From the NCBI GenBank assembly GCA_002104905.1, contig MCFE01000319.1, forward strand, positions 32,039 to 96,038: a stretch of DNA of 64,000 nucleotides. Reading direction: 5' to 3'. This DNA comes from Basidiobolus meristosporus CBS 931.73. Lineage: Eukaryota; Basidiobolomycota; Basidiobolomycetes; Basidiobolales; Basidiobolaceae. Position numbers and translations under genes: made by a program. The notes beneath the pieces were generated by a model. That model saw only the letters and a list, made by a program, of their open reading frames with translations. It had not been told where the DNA came from and searched no databases. Shown in pieces: positions 24,351 to 38,400 of the stretch; the stretch's first letter is position 1, and each line of letters begins with the position of its first letter.

Positions 24351-27300
24351 AGGCTTCAAGTCTTTTATCAGACTTTATTTTGTAAATAGGTCATGGTTGA
24401 GCAATATAAAGCAAGAGAATAAATATATTATACAAGGTCATAGCAATATGTGTCCATAGGTCCAGGTCTATGCAAGATGGATAACTCAATTCATATGCAA
24501 ATTTGAAGTAAGTGTACCATATTGAAATTCATTCCCAAAATAATGTAAAGGCAAAAAAATCATTATGTGCAAATAGTGCGGTGCTGTTTATTTACAATAT
24601 ACTAATCAGGGAAATCACACTTCCTGGTAATTAATACTGAGCCATTTCCGAGCCCCAGTTTGAAAACTCTGTACGATGACACCCCCACCAACAAGGCTAC
24701 ATCTCAAACTAGGGAATAAATACAAAACTTAATTTTTGCCAAGGCAAGATTGTTCTCGCGTATGGTGTGCCAAACCCATCCAGTGGCAAGATGTCAACAT
24801 TTCTACATGGGGAAATGTAGATTTTTGCCAACGTATGAGTACGAGTAAGTTCTGAAAATGGCTGGAATACCCGCAAAAGAAGTGGAGAATCCTGGCTTTC
24901 CTGCAGGAGTTTTGATTTCCATAAGCAGAATCAAAGGAAAGCTTGCGCAAGGAACATGCCAGTGACTTGTCACATTCTACAGAGTAAATCGCTTTCTATT
25001 GAGCTGATATTGAGTGAATTCTGCAATCTATAACCATGGCTGCGGGTTGTAAGAGTTTAGAGCAGCCGTTAAGCTAGGGGATCAGACTCGTTTTTGCAGT
25101 AGTATATTCAAAGACCCTCGGCACGTTAGAAGCTAAGGCATAAACCAACACCAAGCAGAAATCAGCTATTAATGTCCCTTTTCGAGAGGCATAACATGGA
25201 ACTACATGTTAGGCCTCAGGTAGAAACAGCAGCAGGGTGCATTGCTAGAAAAATGGCACGAGTAATCTGGTGATTTCAGCGTAGGGTCGGCGTAGTTTGT
25301 ATTCGATAAGTATTTTTAAGAAAATGTCTACACGCTCTATACTGGCCATCGTGCAGGGCCTGGTATTCCTGTATTCATATTTCAATAATACATGTAAACA
25401 TAAATATAAGGACTATGGAGCAGCTATGTACACAATGTGTTACGGTCACCACAGCACAATAAATTTTGAAATTTTAATGGTTAGTTGGTGATTAGCATGC
25501 CTTAGGATCTGTCCAACACTAAAGTTATTATGTATACTTTCATGATAAACAGGCTATTTCCGATACATTCCACGTCATTTGCACCAATTGCATTCAAGTA
25601 GTTGTATTCACTTATGGAGGGTACCTAATACTATAGCTACTATTTTGGCGCGAGAGAATATGAGCGCATATATTGAATCCATCGACAATTATAAGCGCCG
25701 ATCAGAAGAAGAGGGATGCCCATCCATTAATCAAAAGTGCCCAACGTCTCGTGCTGACTTTTGAAATGCTGACGAGGAGCTTGTGCTTTCAAAACCCCAT
25801 TAACAATATTTTGATTTTGATGTCTGTGCACTATGGGCATGATGCGAGGATATTCGTGAGTCATATATATCAAGTGTAAGGGGACCAATGTTGCATCATT
25901 CCTGATGATAGTAAGAAAACACATGAGGTATGTAGCTTAGTGGCATGTATTCCTGAGCAAAAATACGGTATATATATATATTTAAATTTATATATAATCC
26001 AGAAATTCTGAATGCAAAAAACAATTGCGACAAATTTTAAGATCACTATCATGCAACTTTGGATTTACATATGCATCACCAACTTGACAAATTCCATACA
26101 CCCTTATGGTTGCGACACGTAATAGCTAGTTGGCAACATTAGGAGTACCTCCTAAGTAGGATAGAACTGGCGTTGAGATACACAAAAGTATCACCTATTG
26201 TGTTACATTCCAAGGCCATAGACTGCGAGCAGGAGCTGTCGCTTGAATGGCCATGGTACTTATTGGTATAGATTTACATATGAACTTTATAATATCTGTA
26301 CTATTAGTGTCACACATATACTTACGTTTACAAATCCATAAATTTCTATAAATCCCTCACATATTTTTTATTAGTCCTGGACCAGCTCATTACTCAACGT
26401 TATCTTGAAAGTTACAATGAAAACTGTATAACACAACTGGCTGTGCAATAAGCCAGGGAAGGTTCTGGACCTGAAACACTGTCATCAGATGGCTGATGGT
26501 CTCACTGATTAGATATTTACGGAAAGCCGTACCTTGAGGACACGGAGTTAGAATTGCTAATGACGGCACATTATACTAACTGACCGCTAGGTAAAGTAGC
26601 AAACTCAAGGTACAGACTGATCTTTACAAGACTTTAGAATACTCCTAGTCATTAGGCCTGACCAACCAAGTCGGAGATGAATTTGCACCTCCACCATAGT
26701 AATTCATTAGGTGGTTGAACGAACTTTATAATGTATAGGTGATGTATTTGCAAACCTTCAATGCGGGGAATCCTCATGTTGCATACTCACATCTACTAAA
26801 AATAGAAGTGTGTCCTGATCGTAACTTAATATTTCATTTGATAGTGACTTCTTACCCGTATATCTCTAACCAATGAATAGTGGCGGAGCTTAAAACTTGG
26901 TACCTCCTGAAGGTATGTTGATAAGAAATCCGGCATAGTACACTTTAGGAATAAATTACGATCATTTTCAAAATATTACATGATGCACAAAACTCAATTG
27001 ACGTTGGTAATTCGATCAACCTAGCCGCTGAGGAACAGAATAGTCTTCCTTATTATCCATCTGCACCAGTGATATATGGCAACCTGAGGAATGCATGAAT
27101 TATACCCCCTTCTAAACCGAGCTGATTGGCGCAAGAGGTGGGCTATATGCCTTTCGAGTAGCTTCACTATTGATCATCTGGTTGTTCTTTTAAAGGAAAC
27201 TCAATTCAGCGATTTTATGGAGTTCACACGACAGTACAATTCTAAACCAGCCTCTTTGAAATCACACTGAGACTGATTCGGTAGTGCGCATCAATCAAAT

Positions 27301-28748
27301 GCTCTTCATCATCTTGAGCCTCATTGGCTCCAAAGGGAGCTGCCAGGCCTAGACCGCTACCGGCTAGATTTGGCTTCGATAGAGTAGCACTTTCTATTGG
27401 CCCAGTGGAGTTTGTGGCTGAGTTGCTATAGTAGACGACTAATTAGAGCGAAATGAATTCTCAACATCAAGTTTCCCATTGTTGTTTTCATGCGATCATC
27501 AGGGTTATTCTCTAACCAACAAAAGCCTATTCCCACAGTACGGCCTGTAAGCTTTTGAGTGACCCTTCGCAAGATCATCAACAGAATTAGTAGTAAATTG
27601 CGTTCCCCGTGACTAAATATACGTCATATTTCGAGACGTATTTTATAATTGGCGTTCTAGTACCCTGTTACTCAAATCCTAATATCACGACACCTCAACT
27701 GGCGAGTATTACACTGATCGAGGGTGTAACTTTACGGATATACAGTGGTAGCAAGAGTTGAAGTTTCGTTGTGTGTGTGTTGAACCAAATGCCATAGGGC
27801 CAAAGGGTGAGTTTTCTGAAGAGTAGCTATAATCGAACATACATGTCGTGGGTACGGCACCAAAGTGGCTTTGGCAAACGTTTAGCCATGATGTCCAAAT
27901 ATCGTATTCGAGGGGCTCACCATTCCAAGTTTCTTCCATTTTAAGACTAGGGCACAGATAACCAAATAGGGCCGATCAAGACTCTACCCACTAGTATCAG
28001 GATCACCCATATTTTAGGAAATCTTGTTTGTCGTATGGTTCTAGCGCTATTCGAACCGACAGCCTAGTTAGCTGAGAACTTGGGAGTTGACCATTGATCT
28101 GGCTTCTTCAACAAGCACCGCTAGAGTTGAACGACTTTGCTTTCGTTATCTACCTAGCTGTTCCCGTGTTTCTTCCGTATAGGCCCTACACTTCGCTATG
28201 GATTTCAAGAGATGGAATGGCTTCGAGTCGGAGACGCAGCCAAATATGATGTGCTACATTGATGCAGTGGATGGCTCTGCTTACAAGTTGCCAACAGGCT
28301 TTATTTAGCTTGATCGGCTCGACTGCTATTCAACCGAGACATGACATAATGGTGCATTAGATTAACTCACTAACCAATTCATTAGGATCAGTGGACAGAA
28401 TCCTTATAGTCACCATGTATGGATTAGACTGGGACAGATCAATTCGTCGTAAAGTTGTAAAGGCACTGGTTTAGCCACAATTGTGGAGTTTGTAAACGTA
28501 TCATTTTTCGGTAAATGGTATGTCTGTAAATACGCGAGCTCAGTATGATCAGGTGTAGCAAAGGACCTGTTACCAATAGCACGCAAGCTATTAATTGCAA
28601 GACATGCTATTGATCATTAATTACATCAACCTTTGTATAATTGACACTGATGTTTATTTATATACATAAGAATTAACAAGATCTACGGCTTTCTGCTCAG
28701 AAAACTCAGGCATAATATTATCTACAATGAGGATCGATCATAATGGAT
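24351..28748. other. gene-poor AT-rich region
   Basis: 4.4 kb in which I can support no gene on either strand. Open frames are short, without domains or consistent splice sites. Small AT runs (TATATATATA near 25970) occur. This may be old, unrecognisable transposon sequence. Confidence 0.4.
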
Positions 28749-29441
28749 TCAAGGGTTCAGGAGAGACTCGACTGAGAAGATCGAGTTTGTCCTTGAGGTG
28801 CCTTGAGGTTTCCGATCAAGCATGATAGAGGTTTGCCATTTGTATGCTGGAGTGAACAAGGGCTCGCAAGATTGGGTAAATGGATAATGACCAACAACCA
28901 ACATGGAATGCCCCTCGATATCAGTTGGTGTAATGGGGCTTGTCGGCTCAGAAGATGTCCATCTGTCGTTGTAAAGCCCGGCGGGTTTTGGGAGGGAGTA
29001 CACATCATCTTGGTATGGGAGGAATGGTGCAGGTCGAGATTTCTTACTCTTTGCGGAGCACAGGCTTACTTCCTCGGGCTTCCGCTTCGAAGCAGGGCTG
29101 GTGCCTCTTGAGGGATCTATCTGGGTATTTGCTGGCTCATTGGTACATGGCTTCTTTTCGTGAATACGCTTGTGTCTGAGCAGCTCGTCAGACCGCGCAA
29201 AGCTCTTTAAGCAACCATAAAAATCACAGTGATAAGGCTTTTCGCCTGTGTGAGTTCGAAGATGCCTAGTGCGATGTTCCAAGCGGTTGAAGGACTTATC
29301 ACAGAGATTGCAAGCATATGGGCGGGGCGCCTTCATTGCATTGGTTGCAATAGAGAAAGTATGGAAGTATGGGTTTGGCTTGGGGGACTTCTTATCCCTA
29401 TTGAGCAAGTTTGTGATGTTCAATGGTCCACTAGTGTTCAT
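28749..29441 (-). CDS. C2H2 zinc-finger transcription factor, Mig1/CreA-type
   Basis: A single exon of 230 residues. Residues ~40-95 hold two adjacent C2H2 fingers, [21 protein letters not shown] and [23 protein letters not shown], joined by the TGEKPY linker. The DNA-contact residues at the starts of the recognition helices (RLEHRTRH and RSDELLRH) match those of the Mig1/CreA/Cre1 glucose repressors and their Msn/Egr relatives, which recognise GC-rich sites. The rest is low-complexity, with a basic stretch ([18 protein letters not shown]) that could be a nuclear localisation signal. At 230 aa it is shorter than most CreA proteins (~400 aa), so it may be a paralogue. A TATAAATA box lies on the minus strand about 47 bases upstream of the ATG. 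Confidence 0.9.
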   Translation of the reverse strand: MNTSGPLNITNLLNRDKKSPKPNPYFHTFSIATNAMKAPRPYACNLCDKSFNRLEHRTRHLRTHTGEKPYHCDFYGCLKSFARSDELLRHKRIHEKKPCTNEPANTQIDPSRGTSPASKRKPEEVSLCSAKSKKSRPAPFLPYQDDVYSLPKPAGLYNDRWTSSEPTSPITPTDIEGHSMLVVGHYPFTQSCEPLFTPAYKWQTSIMLDRKPQGTSRTNSIFSVESLLNP

Positions 29442-29487
29442 TTTGAATGCGATAACAAAGATGTGAAGACACAGGAGACCCCTAGCC

Positions 29488-29495
29488 TATTTATA
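29488..29495 (-). promoter_or_regulatory. putative TATA box of the C2H2 gene
   Basis: TATAAATA read on the minus strand, about 47-54 bases before the ATG at 29441. Confidence 0.45.
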
Positions 29496-32400
29496 AGCCA
29501 TTAATGGACTTCAAAAATGGGGAGAACATATTTGGAATTTTGAGGGAATTACAATAACTAGGAAACAAAGACCTAGAACGAGCCTATGTGAAATTTGTAT
29601 CAGCAGATAATATTAAAGCTGATTGTCCAATCGCCTGGCAACTCTCCATTTCACCATTACTGGACATACCTCTAATGTAAAGACTGTGCGGATTGGGTGA
29701 TAGGATTCTATAGAAGCACAGGGTGGAGAAAGCCAGTAGCCTTTTTGAATGAAATATTGACTTATTATTGAATGAATCTCACTTTATTCTTTTCTTCCCA
29801 AGTCTTTCCTGACTCCGATCAACACATTATCGGGAATGCAGTAAATTCGTCAATGTGGAAAATATCGCGGGAATTTTTGTAGCCAGGCAGGGAATGTTCA
29901 CTAGATCTCATTTATTTCTGTGGTAAATATAGTGTTCGAACCTTTCAAACCATCTGTGCACTTAATATATCTTACATCTCGTGAGCATCTAGAATGAAGT
30001 CTGTCCATTTCAAACTCACGGAAGGCCGTATTAGTCGACCAGTCCTCTCCCCAAAGCTTATGAAATGGTGTATGGTACGCAATACAAATATTGCTGATTA
30101 TACAATGTGTGAATTTAATGGGTTAATCCAATGGGAGAGTAGTAGTTGTGACAGCACATATTTTGGCTGCAGTCGTGCCTCAATAGCACATACGCAAGAC
30201 TAGGTTCTTATCCATGATTCTCGATATGTCAGCCAATGAGAACCACCGTGTGGTTGGGATGCCATTGCTGTTAGCTGAGGAATGGTTGAATAGACTGTGC
30301 CAGCATTTCCTTAATCCGACAAACTCAATTTCTTTTGGCCATTTTCAAGCTTTACTGCCAGACATTTAGTATCGGCAGGGAATTTAAGGCAATGTTTATA
30401 ACAGGAAATCCCCTAGTAACATTGGGTGCAGACCCTTCTCAATTCGAGTCCAATATGGTGATATCATGGATAAAGCCTGTGATGATACCTGGGTACCTTA
30501 TCGTCATTTATTCAATTTCACCTAAATGAGCTAGCTAAACTATACAAATCACTACAGCTATGCCATTGCCTTTCTGGACGTCCTTCACCAACCACTCCAC
30601 GTAGCCTATAGGTATCACTCTGATTTAATCCACCTTCGTTCATCCAACCACATGGTGGGTAGTAAGCCACACCACATGGCCAGGTTAGACACTCTGTCGC
30701 CCAAGGACTCAGTTTCCCAAAACTAGAAGGCCAAACATGGACTTCCAAGGCAACAGAAAGCATGACATCCTTTGAGGTGATGATTGCGTCGGGGCTACTG
30801 AAAGGCTTCTGCTTGTGTGCCCCTTGCTACTGGACGTCCGAGGTTGAATGCGCACTGGCAGATTAATTTCGTGAAACTGGCTCTTGATCACTAGCTCCGT
30901 ATTAAACATATCCAAGTTTTAGGGTTACACACGTTGCCACCTAGAGATTGGTGTGATCGCTACAAAATCATATGACCAGTGATCGGTTGAATCACGAGTG
31001 ACGGAAGGATTTGCCACTGGATCTACTTGCCATGTAGACATATCCTTGAGGCAACAGCAGATCATTTAGGCTCTCACATCCACGAATGGGATACTCGACA
31101 GTTGCAAAAAAACTGGATACTTCTGGACCCATATAAAGAATCAGGGAAAATGGATTTATCTAGGGCAGAAAACCATTTTTCCTAGGAAGGGTTGTGCATC
31201 CTGGGTTGCGTATATAGTATATCCTCATGCCCTTTGGCTCCTCACCAATTTCGGCTGCAGAATTGATGAACGATGATAATCAGCTGCCCTACCTCATTGT
31301 CTGTTGCATGAGGTTGGGGTTTTTTATTTGTTGACTAATCTTGCACATCTCTGCCACAAGCCATCCTCCAAAGATGGAAATACTATAATAATCACAGCCC
31401 TAACCTTGAAAACACCGGAATTTTCCACCCCATATAACCAATTGGTACGTAAATGGGAGTCCAAATTCCAAGAATCCCATCCAGGTCCACACACATCAAG
31501 GCTGAAGTGCTTCTGCTCTCGGAAGATTTTGAATGCTCCAGCCTTTACAGGGAAATTCCTAATACGGAGGTCCACCTACGCACCTGTGGGCAATTCTGCT
31601 TATAGTCGCGCTAAGAAATCCATTTCTCCAAGTATCTGATACGAAGAGGTGTGTCCTGGTAGAGGAGGTGTGTGGTCCGTTACCAAATCTTCCGTGATTG
31701 CTTGGCAAGGAATCACGGGTAGGACAGTGGTGAGTGATCGAAGTTCATGAACAAGAACCACCGGAGGCATGTTGCATCGATCCTGTGGTACAATGAGTCA
31801 ATGCCTGTCACACGCTGATCATCAGTACAGTCACCCCAATAGAATTTGCCCCGCTATAACATCGAGTTTCGAGTTTCCTGATATTTTACAGGGGAAAAAC
31901 ATAGAATTGAGCTAGAGGTGCGGGGGAACTGATAAGGACTGAGCCAATGGAGTGTGCACCTTGGGAAATCCCCTTGTGACTTGATCGCGGATACGGTACA
32001 TGGATTTTTGGGATCGCGTCACAAGTGAAACATACATTCTTGCAGACAGTAACGTGGAGCCAGCTAAGCTTATACAAGGTGGTTGCAACCACTGTGCCAT
32101 GGATAGAGCGAGGCTTTTGTTCACTATGCAGTAGGCTAAGGAATTATGGAAAGGGCGTTTTTTGCTGGCATGCCTCAATTCTCATAACTGAAAAGAGGAT
32201 TTGAACTGGCGGTTTTGCAGGATCAAAAAATGGAGGCATGTCCAGCTGTTACTGTATTGATCCGCCATTACGCGAGTTACCACATCCTTCAGATTGATAC
32301 GTGTGGGTCGCGTGGATGATGGTTGTCAGATCACCCGCCGATTGGTGGTTGCTTTCTTGTGCGACTTCACCAAAATGAATAAATTATTCTGGATTCCTGA

Positions 32401-35269
32401 CATTCGTAGCCCCCAAGGTTGGTTAGCTATTTATAAATACCGCTCTTTTATCCACCAGTAACATCCACCAGTATGATATAAGCAGTTAATCGTTCAAATC
32501 AGGGTGATTTTATGTTGCTAGAATGCACAGGCAACAGTTTCCAGATATTTTTCGCGGGCTTCCTATCAGCTTTGTGATATGGCACCAACGAGATTCTAGA
32601 CTCCCAAACTTTAAAAGAAATACCGCGGATCACAGTTTTTATCGTAGGAAATATAAGGTGGACTTTGACTCGAGCTCTTGGTAAGGGCCACAAAGAAGGT
32701 ATAATGAAACGCCCAAACAAGTTCTCCACTGGAAAGGAACCGCACACTACATTGAAAATGGATAGATTAAAGGTGCACTATAGTATACAATAAGATGGTT
32801 TGGGTTTGATAAGCCCACCCGAATATTTCAGCCCTTTCACAAGGTTGCCCGTCAGAAACCGAGGAACTCCTGGCAATGTTACTGTTGTAATAAACATCAA
32901 TTTGAAAATTGGCCTGGCAGATATCGGCATTATGTCCATCACCTCAATAGATGAGTATCCTCATTGTTTAGTCTGTATATTAAGCGCTGCATACAACGGC
33001 GTAGTATCATGAAACGCAGCTGAAGCAAAGTGCTGTGAAAATCCTCGCATTATCTATTTACTAGCGAGGGTAGCAGTGATAACATTTCATGACCTTTTGA
33101 TCCGAATCCATTTCAACTTCCGGCCTCGGTCGTAGTGTCAAATATGTAATGGGGGCTATGCTAGTCAGCCGACCACTTGGACCGAGAACCTTCCTGTGAA
33201 TTAAATTTGCGTACCTCAAAGCGCATTAAAATGTTTATGCGTGTGGTATTTAATATTCATGATCTTTGTGGAATCCGGAATGACACAGCATATTGCTGTG
33301 ATCTTATTGCTACTGAGGTCTTCTCGTATTTGAAGTGGATTGTAAAATATATTCACAAAGTGGTGTGCCAATCGATTCCAAGGCCTAAATAGGATGTCAT
33401 ATGAACTACTGCCTGCCTGTAAAGGAAGTCAAGACCTGAATGGATAAGCATATTGTGGGCCGTCGATGTATATTTCAACTGGGATTTCGTATATGACGTC
33501 GATGCAATTCGTAATGCATGAACTAATCAAGACACAGTCACAGATTTGAGCGTTTCCTTTTCTGGACTTCAGTTTGTTCACACGTAAGAGTATGGTCAGC
33601 ACATTAATCCCGTATATTTGTGTTATCAGCTGAGCAACCTCACATTTATTTTACCGAAGCGTCCCAAGGCATACCAGTACGCTTGGTCTTTGCAGGTGAT
33701 TCTGTCCAGTTGCTTCTGTCTCTCTTGTACATAATAAAACACCGCATTTTGTTACACAAATCTCAACCATACATTTCACACGGATGGAACTCGCTTAGCT
33801 GGTGACTACATTGACAAGCCCTTGCGATTCCCCTGGCTTTATACCATGGCCATACAGCACACGCACACAAACTGGACACTATATGATGGAGGCCTGAATA
33901 CATACCATACGTGTGGTATTCGTAGCATCCTTATGTTTACATGGCTCCATCGTACATCCCTGTGATTGGCCCAACGGGATGATTTTTGGTGAGGATGTAT
34001 TGGATAGGTCGAATTTATTGGCAACAGTGTAGTGATGAAGACCAAATCATGCCTAGAAAACGGACATCAACAAGATATCTTGTCTTGGGCTTCTGAAACT
34101 TTCGTAATGTCAGCCTTGAAAAGTAGCCCATTGACTCTCGGAAATCATACGTCACGCATTTTCCGGTTGTTTACAGCCTGTACTAGGGACAACAAACACC
34201 GGCCTCTCCAGATAAATAGACAAGGTGGCGCCGAGATATTCTATCCTCACACAACATGAAAGAATCCGCATGCAACGAAGGTAGACAAGAACGATCAGCA
34301 ACATCAGCCATCTCCGGGTTTACTGACAAGATGAAAGGCTCCATCCAGGTAACATATCCATCACAGATGGTCATGGAACCATCTCCTAACTGGGCTTGAG
34401 TTTAGCATGGAGTAGGCTCGCTGCTTCGAAGCAAGAGCCTCAAGAAAGAAGGAGAGTACAACATCCTTCGGGGAGATAGAAAGCTGAAAAGTCAAGGATT
34501 GGAGCCCAACATAAGAGCACCAAATGAGCACGAGGATTATGTGGGCTCCGACGAAAACTCGGACCTTAGGGTCTACTACACTGCGGGTGGAAGGCCTGAT
34601 CCAATCCATTACAACGGTTAACGTTTTAATCCAGACAATGGCCAGTCATTGGCCTGTCTTCATACGCGCATCGTCATATGGAGAGCTCTTTTTGGAAAGC
34701 TTATTCAGTTGCGATTTATGCATCCACCTCAGTCGATCGTGTACATATGTAATCCGCCATGATAGTCCCCTACCGTCACCAAGGCCTCCCTCTCTAATAA
34801 AAGCCAAGCGCGTTGCTTGAACTAGTCATTCCAAGTGTCCCAGCCATTACGCCATTGATGGAGCGCCATCCCCGCTGCGCTGAGCTCAATTCATGCTCAT
34901 GATCACTGTGTATTAGGATAAACCCGTCGTTTCAAGTTTGATAGCAGTCGGTAAGTGAGCAGCTAGGGCCGTTCTTGATGACTTCCGAATCGCTTGCAAG
35001 GCGTATGGTTAACTAAGTGATGGTATCACTTTCTGGTGTGCCAGCCAATGGGCCGCGTCGCCATGTACCAATCAAGAGAGACTCAGTAAAAGACAAGTTG
35101 ATGACTTCATCCTTGCTTGTAGTCGATCAGATCAAGAATGTGTAATCCAATAAAATTCACCAAGCCAAGACTAATTTACAGAGAATCATGTATCATGAGT
35201 TTCACGGTTTTCGGGCGGAGTAGCTCATTTCTCAGAAGCTGACCTAATCGTGAAGTGGGAATTGGAAAA
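29496..35269. other. gene-poor intergenic region
   Basis: 5.8 kb upstream of both the C2H2 gene (leftward) and the giant-protein gene (rightward). Scattered frames of 60-111 codons have no domains, no splice logic and no matches to other parts of the window. I see no tRNA, tandem repeat or transposon end. Confidence 0.4.
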
Positions 35270-35276
35270 TATAAAA
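35270..35276 (+). promoter_or_regulatory. putative TATA box of the giant repeat-protein gene
   Basis: TATAAAA about 137 bases before the ATG at 35413, followed by a pyrimidine-rich leader near 35345-35400. Confidence 0.4.
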
Positions 35277-35412
35277 CGAGTCATATGGTTGAGGTTCTCG
35301 TTCATCGTACTTTATGAATAACCCTCGAGCTACTCGCTACCGAACCGAATTTTGATTTTTTTATACTTGTATTATCAGTCGTCGCTGGGTTATCAACAGA
35401 AATTCTGCAATT

Positions 35413-38400
35413 ATGAGTCAAAGAATTGAGCAAGATCTTGACCTTTCATCACATCCTCAAAACGCTCACAACAGCGGCAAAGCTTCTCGTAAGAACCTCT
35501 GGGATCTAGTCTCCAATCCATTCTCCAGCGAGGGGCTTAGTACTAGTCCCAATCAACCCGAGACCAACTCCCCCAAACCCACAAAAAACGACAAGGTTGA
35601 AGCTAAACAGGTGAATTACATGGACTCCAGCAAATTTGAAGGCGGAACTACGACTCCTACCATCTCTAGCAATGTCTCCTCCTACCGGCAGTCTCCTATC
35701 CCAGGAAGTTATCCATCTCAACCTAATTCACCGGTTCTGGAATATCCCGAACTAAACGAAGACCCTAAAGAATCGGATATGACGGGGTCCAGTTTTCGCA
35801 ATTTCCCCACCTTTTTCCCACTCACTACCTCATCTACCACCAAGTCGAGCGCTAGGGAGGTTAGTGACGCGAGCTCCAGTGCCACGAAGCCTGAGAAATA
35901 CCATGCTAGACGTTCTAGTGCAGGATTCCTCAAGAGTAAAGGCTCGGCCAGTAATCGAAGATCAAGTGCCCATGTACCAACTCGCATCTCTGAGAAGCCA
36001 GAAACATCTACCACCGATAATACACAGAAGCCTTTGGTAGTATCGAGTCTTGAAGCGCCAGCGCGACCTGCTGCAAGTTTGGCAAGGTCTGAGGCAAGTG
36101 ACAACCAGGAGGATGACAACGCCCCACCTGACCAAAGTATATCTGGCTTTCCTACTGCGCTTGGTGCCTCAGCGATTACTGGTGTAGCAGCAATAACAGG
36201 ACATTTGGCGGGTTCTTCCAAACAACCCGGCGCCCATTCAGAGACCTCAAGCGCTAACGAGTTTAGCAAGACCATTGTGGTCCCAGGGGACGACAGTGGC
36301 ATGGATAGATCTACGAAACTGCCTATTAGATCTTCCTCTGGCGAAGAGGTATTGCGGCATAGCAAATTGTATTGATTTGGCAGAACCTAACATGCTTTTC
36401 ATTAGGATACCTTGCTGAGTGGAGGGGACCAAACTAAGCAAGAAGCTGAACTCGGTCAAAATCAACCAATTGCAGGCCTATTCTCTGACAGTACCAACAT
36501 TGAGCAAACACCACATGGTTCGCTAACGTCGGACATCAGCCTACCAACATTTACGTCGCCTAACGCCGGATCAATATCTGCATGGGAGGAGGTGACAGAC
36601 CCACGCAGCACTCGGGATCATTGGATAAATACCAGCGAAGTCATTAGTCAAGCAAGTCCCACCAGAGGGTTGGATTCTGAACCTGGTGAGAGCGATGATC
36701 TCGTCAAATCGATCAGTATTCATGGGCCATTATTTGCTACCTCTGACAATATTCACACTCAACAGCAGAGCATGCAGGATTCTAATCTACCATCCACTAC
36801 TCACAGATTAACTACGGATATTTCCCCTATCTTTGGGCAAAGCAGATTTGGAGAGGGTGAGGCCAACAGCCTTCATAACGATCAACTGCTCAATAGAAAT
36901 ACTGGTGAATACGCGAAGCTCACCGATGATTTGCAGGACTCTAATTTAGTTGGCCCGGACGATGCCATCAATACCACAGCTGAACAGTTCTCACCAGGAT
37001 CTGTAACATCGCACCAAGTAGAATCAATAGGTCTTTATGGCACAAGCACTGATAATTCGAACATGGCAAGCGACAAAGCAGTCATCGAAAGAGCGGACGA
37101 GGCACCCGCTGAGGTTGTTAGCGACGGAAATAACCTCACAAGTGTGTCAATAGGAATACTTGGAGGAACAGTGTTGGGGGCTGGCATGAGTAGTCTGTTC
37201 AGTGAAACAGATAGAAGTTCGGTTGAGGAAGTTCACAAGAGCGAATCCAGCCAATATTCCAAACTGGCAGGCGACTTGACTAACATCGACCCTGAACTGC
37301 AACAAGCGGGAATAAGAGAAAATACCGCTCAATTGAGCAGTTCGGGTGGATCCACTAATCTTGAAACTACTGATGGTGGATATTCTGAGAAGGAGGACAC
37401 GTCCATAGTAGGGGATGCGATATCGAGAAGAGTGAGGGGCGCAAATCTTGTCAACACCAGAGGTACTGTTACTGAAATGATCAATGAATCAGCAACCGTC
37501 AGCCTAAACCCTCTGGAACTACACGACATCATCCATCCTACCGCCGAATCCCAGGAAAGAGGAGTGATTTCGACTACTGTTGAGCATATCAAAAATAGCA
37601 TTGGTGGAACTTCTGACAACAATGAAGCCAGTGAAAGGAGCGGAATTATCAAGGGAATTGCAGGAGTATTAGGTAGTGCAGCACTTGCTGTGGGTGCTGG
37701 TAGTCTGTTAAATACTTCTGAGAGAAATTCGGCTGAAGAGCTACCTGAGAAGGTTGCAACTATAAGCTTACACTCCAATGACATAGACAGAATTCTGCAT
37801 AAACCTGGACCACAGCAAGGCAATATAGTGACAAATACAGCCGAATGGATAAAGAGCGCCACCGGGTTTTCGAATACTGATGAAGTGAATGAAGGAGGCT
37901 CCTATCGTAAAGGGATTATCGGCATATTAGGCGGAGCATCTGTGGTTACAGGAGTCGGCAGCCTTTTCAGCAGGGATGAAAGTTCTATAGACATCATGGC
38001 CAAAAATGCCGCAACAATCGGCCTACATCCCAATGAAATCCACAAGATCCTACATCCTTCAGTTGTACATCAGCCAGGGGACATCATCGGCAGAGCCACC
38101 GAGTGGCTCAAGAGCAGTACATCCAAAATCACAAGTGTCGGCGAAGAAAACGATGGGCATCTCTTCAGTGAAACGATTGCGGGAATATTAGGCGGAGCAT
38201 CGTTGGGTATTGGTGTCGGTAGCCTGCTCAACAAAAGTGGTAATTCCATCACGGATATGGCCAAAAACGTCGCAACGATTGGGCTACATCCTGATGAGAT
38301 CCACAGTATTCTGCATCCTTCAAGCGTTCCTCAACAAGGTAATCTGATAAATAGAGCTACTGAGTGGTTGAAGAGTGGTACAAAAAAACCCCCTACTTCC

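Noticed and set aside
28803-29504. Plus-strand frames opposite the zinc-finger gene
   Set aside because: Antisense shadows; the minus strand encodes clear C2H2 fingers.
35506-36365. Long antisense frames opposite exon 1 of the giant gene
   Set aside because: Open only because of the biased Ser/Thr-rich codon use of the sense strand; the sense frame joins the 12.7-kb exon in phase.
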